From: Ischnura elegans
Lineage: Eukaryota > Arthropoda > Insecta > Odonata > Coenagrionidae
DNA: 64,000 nucleotides
NCBI RefSeq assembly: GCF_921293095.1
Contig: NC_060258.1
Span: 5,518,001-5,582,000, forward strand
Reading direction: 5' to 3'
A model generated the notes under the pieces. The model ran no database searches, was not told where the DNA came from, and was given only the letters and a program-made list of their open reading frames with translations. Both the position numbers and the translations under genes were made by a program. Shown here one piece after another: positions 25,901 through 37,900 of this stretch. Every line of letters starts with the position of its first letter. Position 1 is the stretch's first letter.

Positions 25901-28900
25901 TTTTACTCCTTAGCTATTTATTGCCTTGCTCACTGCAGAATTCGATTTGGAATTCAAGGTTGGTAATAAGTCCAGGCATTGCAGTAGGATGAGCTAACGA
26001 TATGGTGCACTGAAAATTGAATCTTTTATCTATATTTTCAAAGACTAATAAGAAGTTTGATAAATAACACATCTAGCGGATGTAATCCACAGAGTACAAA
26101 CACTTTTTGCATGTGTAAAATATAAGTTAAAGTAAAGACTCATAATGGCAACAAAATCTTGAAGCAATTCAAATTACACCTAAGTCTCAGTCACACATTC
26201 AAGCATTAGACAAATATTTATTCACAAATTAATAGCAATTTGTTACTTAATATTAATCATACATTTTCTTGATAGGATGAGTGTTTTTTTTTCTTTTTCA
26301 AAAACTATGATAGATTATTGAACAAATTAGTGCATATAAATGTCACACACAAGCGTTTAACATGTGAATATTACAAAAGTGAATATTTTAGGGTGCTTTG
26401 TAGATATTTATCAATGCAATAAATAGAATCATTATTTTTTGGTGAACAGACAAAGTTCCTTCTAAATTTCTGTATCTCTGTCTTTAACCCTCATATGGAT
26501 TCGCTGCGCCTTAGCGGCGCTCGTGGTTTTAAAAGTGGTGTAAAAATTTTCCATTCCAATGAATCATTTTGAAATATTCAGTAGTCTATTTTTTCTGCTT
26601 TATGCGCCTAAATATAAAATTTTGTTAGCGTAGTGTCTATAGTTTACATTTTATTGGCCTCTAATGGAAAAAGTTACGTCGTTGGATTCTCGGCGCCGCT
26701 GCGGCGCTCAGTATTTCCTCGTCGCTACGTCGTTGACTGCACTCTCAATGTTAATGTCAAAGCAATTATGTTTCGTATGAAATGCTATAATATATTTATA
26801 ATCATATTGTTTATATTTCTAAACATTATAAACAAAATAAAATTGTTAAACAAAAGGAAAATATTACCATACCAATTTTGCTTTCTATTTTTGCTAAGAA
26901 TCAATCTATTTGCCTCGTTATGATGTTCATTGACAAAACTTCATCTTTTTACGAGAATTATTCATAAAAACTCATGGCTAGTCAAAGTTGTTTTTTCTTG
27001 GGCCTCCGACTTAGTTTTCCTTGGGCCGAGAATTTCCTCGTCGCTACGTCAGGGTCTGCACTCTCAACGCTAATGTCAAAAATTATGTTTCATATGAAAT
27101 GCAATAATGCATTTATAATCCTATTATTTTTTTTAACTTATAAACCAAGTGAAATTGTTTAACAAAAGGAAAATATTACAATACCAATTGTGCTTCCTCT
27201 TTTAGCTAAGAATCATTATGTTTGCTTCGTTGTAATGTTCATTGACAAAACTTCATCTTTTCGCAAGAATTATTCATAGAAACTCATGGCTAGCCAAGTT
27301 TTCCTTGTTTTTTCCTTGGCTTCCGACTTAGTTTTGCTTGGGCACCTTTTCCGCTCCGCGCCCACGTACCTGCCGTGGTGATAGTCACCTTTGGGTACAT
27401 CCTAGGGTGACTCTGTTTAGAATTACTCCAAGCCGCAATTCTAAGAAAATTTTAACACAATGCATTATCCGAATTCGTAGAATAATGCTTCCTCACCGTT
27501 GTGTGAATATTTCTCGCTGAATGAGTAACTGTAACTTGCCAGGAGATTTAGAAATTTCACCGACTACCGTGAAGAACACATCGCACAGTTATTGTTATAT
27601 GTCTTGTACCTTTCATTCGAAAAAAAATCCCTTTGCGTCTAAGATAGTGTATACAAAATTGCAAGCGTTTATATAGTTACTGATGACGTGACAGTTTACC
27701 ATTGGGGTGAAATCCAGATAACTACCCAACTAATTGTGTGATAGAAAATAATTTCTCTTTCCCGACGATGAGTTTAGACTTTACATGGTAAAAATCCTTT
27801 CATTATGAATAGGTGAAAAGACAATTTACCGTGAGGTAAAAATTTGTGAACATATTTCTCGTTTCTTTGTGTACTGAAATGCACAGATGTTTTATGCATT
27901 GAGGTGTTACTAACGTAAAGGGGTGAGTGAGGAGGAGAAAGGAGAAGGAATGCCAAGAGGTTGTTTTGAGGTGAAGTGGTGGTAGTGTGTCGACTGCCAA
28001 GGATCGGGGAATACCCAGATCGTAAGGACAAGTAGGAGTAGAAAATCCTTATCGCGGAAAAGCTTGGGAGTGCAAGGAGGCAATTAGATACAAAAGCATG
28101 CTTTTTCTTCTTCCTTCCATCGCTGCATGAGGGACAGGGAACAAAAGCCTTGTCAAAACGCCCCGCGGTGGCCCTCCCTTCATTCCGAGAAGGTCTAGCT
28201 CGGGTGGGTCATTAGGGTGGAGAGAAGTTCAATCAAGTTTTGTGGGAGGGGGGAAGAAGGTGGTGAATGACGAATAAGGGAGCTTAGTGGGAAGGTATGG
28301 ACAGTCTCAATGTTTGGGTCAGTGAAACGCTAAGAAAACGGAAAGAAAATGTAAGGGAAGTCCTTCCAAAGTGAGGGTATTTTTGTCACCCCAGAGCATT
28401 CTTTCATTGGTTTCTCACGCAGAGCTGGACGAAAAAAAGGCAGCTGCTCCTTCTCCCCTACCATTAATAACATATACTTCTAAGAATTTATTTTTTTTGG
28501 ATTTCCCACCAATTCAGGAGTAAAACCTAATCTGATGCACTCCCACGCAAAATATTTACCCGTCCATATCTAAGGAAACCTTTCCCTTGGGCTACACGTC
28601 CCCAGTGGGGGAATAGGGCTCCGTGGTAGGAAAAGAGTACCGACTCTTCTAGCTTCAACTCCAAAGAAGCGTAGGGTTCTTCGACACGTCACTTGTCATC
28701 CCATACTATTTATATTTCAAAACCCATAAGACTTGATTTTTTTAATGCAGGACATAAGCTCCCAGATATTCGTAAGATTGGTCTTGATCGCCAGAATCTT
28801 GTAAAAATCACGAAAGTAACACTCGTCTCTTCTCACTTAACCTACAGCTGTTCCATTATTAACGTTTAATAACTTTTCCTTCTATATACACTGCAAAGAT

Positions 28901-31900
28901 ATAACAAAAGGGTGGACGTAGTGAAGCAAAATTATGTCATATGGGCATAAACGAATTTTATTCGGTCATCATTTTTAGTATTTAGATACATAAAATTATA
29001 AACAATATAAACATTAAAAAGCGAAGTTTGTCGAGCTGTGCATATCAAAAAAATATTTCAAACAACAATAACACATGAAATTAAAACTTTCATTCGAAAA
29101 TAACAAACAAAGGGAACTGAAATAAAGAGCATTACGGCAAGAAATGGAAAAGAATGCAGCGTTCAAGATTTGTTGTTATAACTTCAACAATAAGGGTTTA
29201 AATCTAGCAAAACACGGTAAGAAATAAAGATAATAGATGTATTTACCATTATCAATCGGAAAACTTGTAAATTATGGCTAACTTTGAAAGATAATAGCAA
29301 AAAATGACGCGGCGCCGCTGCGGCGCCGAAAATCCAACGACGTAACTAATTTTGTAAATCCATATGAGGGTTAATGATGCTGATTGTGGACTCATATGCA
29401 GGCACAGGCCGCAACATCTTCGCAAGGTGAAGAGGTGGATGCTGAAGGAAAAGGAGCCATTGTGATAGACCTGGACTCTTTGCTGGTTTTGGCCAAGAAA
29501 GAATCACCCAAGGAGACTGGTGCCACTGAGGTATGCATGAAATTCAAATTAAATTAAAATATTGGATGAAAGAGATGTTTGGGAGAAATCCTGAATTTTA
29601 AATACTGTAAATAAATATCTAGAGGCCAGATATTGAAACCATCGAATATCATTATTTTTAAAAATGGCCAAACGTATTTTAACCAATGCCACTTGGCATG
29701 TTTCATGGGTAACTTTAAATTGGTGTGCACAAAGGCAGGAGAGCTGATGCAACATCATGTGTGAGTATGTGTGTGTGTGTGCATTGAAGCCTGAATGGAG
29801 GGTAAAGTGTTTCCCCCTTCCCCCTCGATTCCCTGCTTTCCTGGTTTTTGGGTTTTTTTTCCACGGTGTGTGCGTGGCCAGTGAAAGGTCCTCACTTTTA
29901 CCCATCCCCTCCCTCCAAACAACACCTGTGAGCAGCAAATGGAGAGTGATGGAATCTGCACCCCTTCCCTCTACCAAATGACACCATGTTTCGGCAACAC
30001 CCCCTGCCCAGGGTGAAGATAATAAGAAAACACGCTTCTTCCAGGGTTTCCCCTACCTGCCACAATCCCAGAATACTAACCCTCTCTAGGTTTTAAAACC
30101 CAGACAATTATCAGCTGGAGAAGACACATTTACGCCGGCTTCGTATTGCGGCCAAATGCAATGCTGGAGAGCTGAATGCATCTTGTCTGTCATGTGGGGG
30201 GAAGTAGAGAGGGAAGAGAATCGTGGAGTTTAGACAGAGAAGAGAAGAGTGGTGAAGATGAGGAAATGGAAGAACAGAAGGGTAGATTTCCTACGCCATG
30301 AGGAATAAGGGCAACCCACGATTCCCATTATTAAATATTCTCTCAGCCCATGGTGAATGAAGATTAAGCGACCCTGACATGAGACAGCCAAGGAGGTCAT
30401 ACCCATCTATGACCAGGAGTGGATAAGTAGAACTGTTATCCCATATTACATCCCCCCCAAGGTAAAAAGATACATGAAGAGTTATTTTATAATCCCCAAT
30501 CAAGAATAGAAGAACTAACTGTGAAGGAGTCTCGTTGCCCTGGAAAATTTTTTCCTTGTATTTTTTATTCATTTGGCCCTCCTGTGTTCCCCATGACTGA
30601 AAGTATATTTTAGTATTTCGGACAGAATGTATTATTGGATAGTCTTTGGATTAATGTGGTCACTTCATTTGTTTGTGTATTCACGCCAGAGAATCACAAT
30701 AAGTGAAGAGTCGTTTCATTTTTTTATTATTTTTAGATGTCATTTGTTTTGGGTAAATTTGATTGATTTGGGTTTCATTTCACTTGCCAGTAGTGTGCTT
30801 AAAGTAAAGGTATTTGGGCAATAATTTCATGTATTTCTGTGTATTTTTCTTCATTGATTTTTTAATGGCTTAATTTTTTGTGAAATTTATAATCTATGTG
30901 TATAGTAAGCTCTCATTCTTTCGTGCATTTTAGCAAGCCAGAAATTGTGAGAATCCGAGCCTGCAATTTTTCAAAATATCTGGGGGCACTTTTCACAATC
31001 CTAACCTGCTGGACCCTTTGTATGGCAAGATATCATTGATTTTGGTCCACCTCCAAACATAGATTATGGGCTCCATGCAGTTAACCTTATCTCTTATACT
31101 CTATCTAGGTGACGTATGAGTATTTTTTCCACGTAGTGGGTAGTGTCACAAACTCATCTCTTATCTTGCAGTCCTTGAAGAAATGTATTCCTAATCATAC
31201 ACAAATCTGCATTGGCTTTGGATTTTTCTTGATTTGGCAAATGGCTTGTAATCTGATTGTCTTCTGTAAGCACTACTCCAACTTTCTTTCAGCCTGCCTA
31301 TAGGTTGCTTTCCTATTTCTTCTAAAACAGCTCGCAACAGCATTGAGGACTTATTCTTTGGAAGAACCGATCATTTTATGAGAATTAAATATTTCCTACA
31401 GTGAATAATGCCCTTCCACTTCATTTGAGTGCCAAAAGTACACCACATCCAGTGCTTGAGTGAAGTGGGATGAATTAGGGGGAAGAAAAACGAAGGGTAT
31501 ATCACAGAATTGAATTGCATTGATTATGAGTTGTGAAGTAAGATTGTCTCCAATGACCACCTTCTTCCCATATTGTTTCTTAAGAGTTATAAGTGGGTAA
31601 TTGGTGGCCCGGTCCTTAAACATTTAAAATGTGAGAAAATTTGTGTGGGGAACTTGAGTGGAAACCCCTCATACACTAAAGAACATTAAAAGAGGTAATA
31701 AATTACTTGAGCCCACGGCTCAGAGTAGATATATCCCTACCCTGTGCTCACGGGCTCAAGTGATCTGTTTTTTGATAATGTGTACAAGTTGTACTTAAAA
31801 ACAAACAGTACCAGTAAATGAGTCAGGTCACGAAAAGGCCTAAATTTCCTTCAGCAACATCCTTCATGTGAAAGATATACAATCATATCCAGTTATAGGC

Positions 31901-34900
31901 TATTCCTGTTGTCTTTACAGATGAAAGTTTGCTAAGTGTTATAAAAAACAAACTCGTCTGTGGGTTAATTAACCAATACTGCTCTCAGTGGTGTCTTTCC
32001 AAGCCTCCTAGATTCGATCTATTGTCTACCTACTGCCTATGCCTACCAGCAAAGCACTGAACTACATCGCTTTGCCGAAGTTGAGAGCTCGCAGAGAACC
32101 AAACTTCATTTTCAGTTTTTGGGCTCAAGTGAGCCCTCAGGGCTCAAGTAGCCCGTGTGTAAATGACTAAGCTTGTTATATACTTTCTACACTGGTTTTT
32201 TAGTTGCCCAATCGATTCAAACTTGCTACCTTACAATAAACTATTAAACTTCTTATGCTATGCACATAAAAGGATATTTGGAGGAGAATAATGCTGCTGC
32301 AATGAAATTTACATAATTCAGTTTAATTTATTGATGATAGTGATGTTTGGGAGACATCCTGAATTTCAAGTATCGTTAATGATTGAACTTGATACATACA
32401 TACTTTCTACACAGGTTTTTAAGTATCCTAATTGATTCAAACTTGACAACAAGCCCTATGCATACTATTAAACTTCTTATGCTCTGTATCTACTTTCACA
32501 TATCTTATTCTTCTGCTTATACTCAAAGAATACTTCTTGTAAAAGCTCATCTCCTTTGCTCAAGTTCATGGGTAACTAACTCAACATGGTGGCGATGTAT
32601 TCATGTTCTGCAATTACACAATAGTGTAAAACAAGAGACTTTCATATGGCAACAAAAGTAAAGAACGTTTTGCCTCAGAGCATGATTTATACTCCTCCGA
32701 AACATGAGTTAAAGTATAAAATGACAGTTCAAGTATAAAATGACACTCCTTTGTGTGGTTTAAGTTACTTCAGCCTAAATGAGTTCTTTGAGGTGCATTC
32801 ATATCACAAGACAAGTTGATTGTTTCTTTTTGTTTTTGCATGCATTTGACTTATGTTTTACTAAGTAAAATCTTTTTACGTATAAATCATATCTAATAAT
32901 GGTATTGAATTAAATGAAGTGTAATATTAATGAAATTGATAGTGCTTGCTGAAACTTAGTGGTGATCTCACAAATATTTCTCGGGTTTGCATCCAGGTTA
33001 AAGCTTTTATGTAAGCCGACGTTTCGGAAGACGACTTGTCTTCCATCCTCAAGGCTGTGTTACTTGAATGAAGTTCAATTTCACACTGAACAAGATCGAC
33101 CGTTTACGGAGACAACAATACGGCTCAGGTGTCGTCCGATTGGCTGTAGGTCTTTTGAAATTCTTCACGTTTAACCCTTATGTTTTTCATATAGCTGATT
33201 ACAGGTCTCCATGTAGTGCTTAGATGGAAGCCGGTGTCCCGATTGAAATTTTTGGGATTGAGGCAGATCTCTATTGCTTCCTGAACTACGCGGTCCCAGT
33301 AACGTTGAGCATGGCAAAGGATTTTGGTGTCGTCCCATTTAATAGCATGGTCTTCATCAATGCTGTGTTCCGCCACGGCCGACTTTTCTGGTTGTGCTAA
33401 TCTGAAAAATCTCCGGTGTTCTTTCAGCCTCGTCTCAATCGTTCGGCCTGTCTCCCCCACATACATTTTACCACATTCACAAGGTATTCCATAAACCCCT
33501 GGTGTCTTCAACCCAATCGGATCTTTCACCCTCACCAAGCGGTGCCTTAATTTAGGTGGTGGCAGATGGACAGTTTTGATATTATACCGTCGTAGAATGC
33601 GGTGGATCTTACCAGATATGGTTGACACATATGGGATTAAGGCTTTTGATAGCGGTTTTTCAGGCGGCTCATCCGGGCAACTCTTTTGTTTTATGTTGAA
33701 TCTGCTTAGGGCCTTAAAAATCTCTTGTTTTCCATAGCCATTCCATAAAAATGTTGTCTTAAGGTGGTCTAACTCGGCTGAGATGTTTGTATTATCTGAT
33801 ATTAACTTGTCTCAATGGACCAAGGTAGATAATACAGCGGCCTTCTGCGATGGATGGTGGTGGCTCTGTCCGTTGAGATACAGGTCAGTATGCGTTGGCT
33901 TCCTATAAACGGAATGACCTAGGCTCCCATCTTCTTTCCTATGTATTAGGATGTCCAGGAAAGGAAGTCGCCCATTCTCTTCTACCTCCATGGTAAATGT
34001 GATGCTCGGGTGTTGGTTGTTCATATGTGTCAAAAATTCCTGCAATGCAGCTGTACCATGTGGCCAAACTAAAAAGGAATCGTCCACGTATCTGAAAAAA
34101 AACATTTTGGACGGCAGGGAGCGGTATCGAGGGCTTTTCTCTCAAAATCTTCCATGAAGAAATTAGCGAAAGCCGGTGGTATTGGTGAACCCATTGCGAC
34201 ACCATCCATTTGCTCATAAAAAATATGCTCAAAAGAAAAATAGGAGGAAGTGAGCACGTGATGAAATAGTTTGACCGTCTTCGTATCGAATTTACTCTCT
34301 AGCAGACTCAAGGTGTCAACAAGAGGGACCCGCGTGAAGAGAGACACCACATCCAAACTAACCATCAAATCGGTAGGATCTAAACGAATATCCTTAATCG
34401 TGTTCACAAATTCTAGTGAGTTTTTCACATGGTGTTCACTGAGACCCAAGAATGGCGTTAGGATACCCGTAACATATTTGGCAACGTAATATGTGGGAGA
34501 GTTAATTGCGCTGACAATCGGCCTCGACGGTGTTCCTTCCTTATGAATCTTGGGCAACCCATAAAACCTAGGAGGCACTGGTGCTTGAGGTAGCAGGTTC
34601 TTTGCTGTCTCTGGTGGCAAATTCATTTCTTTAATTAACTTTGAGGTCCTTCTGGCGATGATATACGTAGGGTCTCGAGGTATTCTCCTGTGCGTACTTC
34701 CACTAAGTAATTCCAGAACCTTTTCACGGTAATCATCACTTTTCATAAGAACGGTAGCATTTCCCTTGTCCGCAGGAAGAATAACGATTGAAGTTTTTTC
34801 TTCTCAAAGAATTCAGAGCATTCCTCTCATTCTTAGAAAAGTTGGCTTTGGGCAGAACTGCATTTTAAAGTACATGAGAGATATCACTTCTTAAGTCCTT

Positions 34901-37900
34901 GGCTGCATCACTGGGAAGTTTCCGAATTGCTTCCTCTACCCCTCCAATTATATCTCCAAACGGAATATTTCTTGGAGCGGGGGCGAAATTTAGTTCCTTA
35001 GAAAGAACTGAAAATGTACCTTCATCAATCCTCTCATCAGTTAAGTTAACAACTGTCCGGTGGTGATCAGTCGTGGGGAGCCGTTTCTCGGAAGACATTC
35101 TATTTATCAACTTCTTATTCAGCCTTTCCGTGTCTTGCTTGTGAACTGATTCTCCCAAAGCACTAGTTGCACGATCAACAAACTCCCAATCGAGTGGTGA
35201 TAAAATGGTAGAGAGGCGTAGGTGGAGGTCCATCAGTCTTCTTGCGTTGCAATCCAGACTTCGTCTCTTGTCCTGCATTCGTTCTCTAAGCAAGGCAAAA
35301 CTCGTCCGTCGAAGGATACGATCCACTTTCTTCGATTTCAGCGGCGACTTGATCTTGGCAAAGGTTGGGATGACTTCCTCGTCACGGCACTTCACGAGAA
35401 AATTAAGACTGCAAAGAAGTCTTGCCTTCTCCTTGCGCAACGCACCAAGTTCACAAACATAGCCATGTATCTCCTCCCCGTAGAGGTGAATAATAAACGA
35501 TTTAAGTTTTTCCTGGTGAATACTTCTGACAAATATTTCTCGGGTTTGCATCCAGGTTAAAGCTTTTATGTAAGCCGACGTTTCGGAAGACGACTTGTCT
35601 TCCATCCTCAAGGCTGTGTTACTTGAATGAAGTTCAATTTCACACTGAACAGGATCGACCGTTTACGGAGACAACAATACGGCTCAGGTGTCGTCCGATT
35701 GGCTGTAGGTCTTTTGAAATTCTTCACGTTTAACCCTTATGTTTTTCATATAGCTGATTACAGGTCTCCATGTAGTGCTTAGATGAAAGGCGGTGTCCCG
35801 ATTGAACTTTTTGGGATTGAGGCGGATCTCTATTGCTTCCTTAACTACGCGGTCCCAGTAACGTTGAGCATGGCAAAGGATTTTGGTGTCGTCCCATTTA
35901 ATAGCATGGTGTTCATTAATGCTGTGTTCCGCCACGGCCGACTTTTCTGGTTGCGCTAATCTGAAAAATCTCCGGTGTTCTTTCAGCCTCGTCTCAATCG
36001 TTCGACCTGTCTCCCCCAAATACATTTTACCACATTCACAAGGTATTCCATAAACCCCTGGTGTCTTCAACCCAATCGGATATTTCACCCTCACCAAGCG
36101 GTGCCTTAATTTAGGTGCTGGCAGATGGACAGTTTTGATATTATACCGTCGTAGAATGCGGTGGATCTAACCAGATATGGTTGACCACCTTGGACACCTT
36201 AAGACAACATTTTTACGGAATGGCTATGGAAAACAAGAAATTTTTAAGGCCCTAAGCAGATTCAACATAAAACAAAAGAGTTGCCCGGATGAGCCGCCTG
36301 AAAAACCGCTATCAAAAGCCTTAATCCCATATGTGTCAACCATATCTGGTAAGATCCACCGCATTCTACGACGGTATACTTCAAAACTGTCCATCTGCCA
36401 CCACCTAAATTAAGGCACCGCTTGGTGAGGGTGAAAGATCCGATTGGGTTGAAGACACCAGGGGTTTATGGAATACCTTGTGAATGTGGTAAAATGTATG
36501 TGGGGGAGACAGGCCGAACGATTGAGACGAGGCTGAAAGAACACCGGAGATTTTTCAGATTAGCGCAACCAGAAAAGTCGGCCGTGGCGGAACACAGCAT
36601 TAATGAAGACCATGCTATTAAATGGGACGACACCAAAATCCTTTGCCATGCTCAACGTTACTGGGACCGCGTAGTCAAGGAAGCAATAGAAATTCGCCTC
36701 AATCCCAAAAATTTCAATCGGGACACCGGCTTTCATCTAAGCACTACATGGAGACCTGTAATCAGCTATATGAAAAACATAAGGGTTAAACGTGAAGAAT
36801 TTCAAAAGACCTACAGCCAATCGGACGACACCTGAGCCGTATTGTTGTCTCCGTAAACGGTCGATCCTGTTCAGTGTGAAATTGAACTTCATTCAAGTAA
36901 CACAGCCTTGAGGATGGAAGACAAGTCGTCTTCCGAAACGTCGGCTTACATAAAAGCTTTAACCTGGATGCAAACCCGAGAAATATTTGTCAGAAGTATT
37001 CACCAGGAAAAACTGAAATCGTTTTGGTGGTGATCATTCATTGTGGGAGTTGAAGAAATAAAAACTTGAATATTTCTTTATAGTCATTTATTGTAACGAT
37101 GAACTTGCAAACCTGTTAGTGTATTTAGTGGAAATCGCCCTCATCAAGTCAGATATACCATATCCAGTGACAAGTGAACTTTGGGAACTCCCGAAGTTGT
37201 GCAAAAATCATAAGTTTTTTCTTCATTGGCAGGCATTACAATCAATTAGATAGCGTAGCTCTGGGGTCACCTTTGTCCCCCATCGTAGCCGACATTTGTA
37301 TGGATAATTTTCGAAAAACTTGAGGTCTCTATTATGCGTCCTTATTAAAAATGCATAAAATGGTATCGATGTGTAGACGATGTGTTTTGCGAGTGACAAG
37401 GTATGTCATGCCAGCTAATGCGATTTCTGAGAGTGCTCAATTCACAGGATAAATACATGTATAATTAAATAAATACAAGTTTTGGTTGGAAGTCAAGACG
37501 GAATGTAATGGGTGTAGACCACAGACACAATTGGATGAGGTATCCGCTGCTGTTTATGATTTTTGTCATTTTGAAAGGAAGGAAAATCAGATTTATTTGC
37601 ATTTGCTGTCATTCATAGAGAATACATATTTTATAATAAATATTATTTATTTACTTCTTGTTCACATTGACAATATAAGATGATAGGTGAGTTCATATGG
37701 TTTAAGAATAAGTTGTATTTAATCACCTGCTGGTATAGTTCCAATTCCTTATCCATTCATATTTTGATGCTTACTTTCAGCCTACTTCTACAGAGAACGG
37801 AGAGCTGATTCAGAATCAGACAATGGCCATGGAGTCTATGACGGAGGCAGTGGGTGAGTGCTCTTAAGTGCTTGAAAATGACTCATCACAGAAAAGACTT

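Larger units (their letters stand above)
32968..37026. mobile_element. Penelope-like element cluster: tandem pair plus inverted copy
   Basis: Three copies of one Penelope-like family lie together. Copy A (minus, about 32968-35611) holds the reverse transcriptase and endonuclease. Copy B (minus, about 35530-36182) has only the endonuclease end and is joined head-to-tail with A, so its 3' end doubles as the 5' start of A. Copy C (plus, about 36177-37026) is an inverted, 5'-truncated copy joined to B at its truncated end. The matching phrase GTGGTGATC at 32959-32967 and 37027-37035 is a plausible 9-bp target-site duplication around the whole cluster. Partial tandem copies with an inverted 5'-truncated piece are typical of this retroelement class. 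Confidence 0.85.

Noticed and set aside
29549-29981. Overlapping frames on both strands in intron 8
   Set aside because: They derive from a TG microsatellite and CT-rich sequence; peptides such as HTHTHTYS reflect the repeat.
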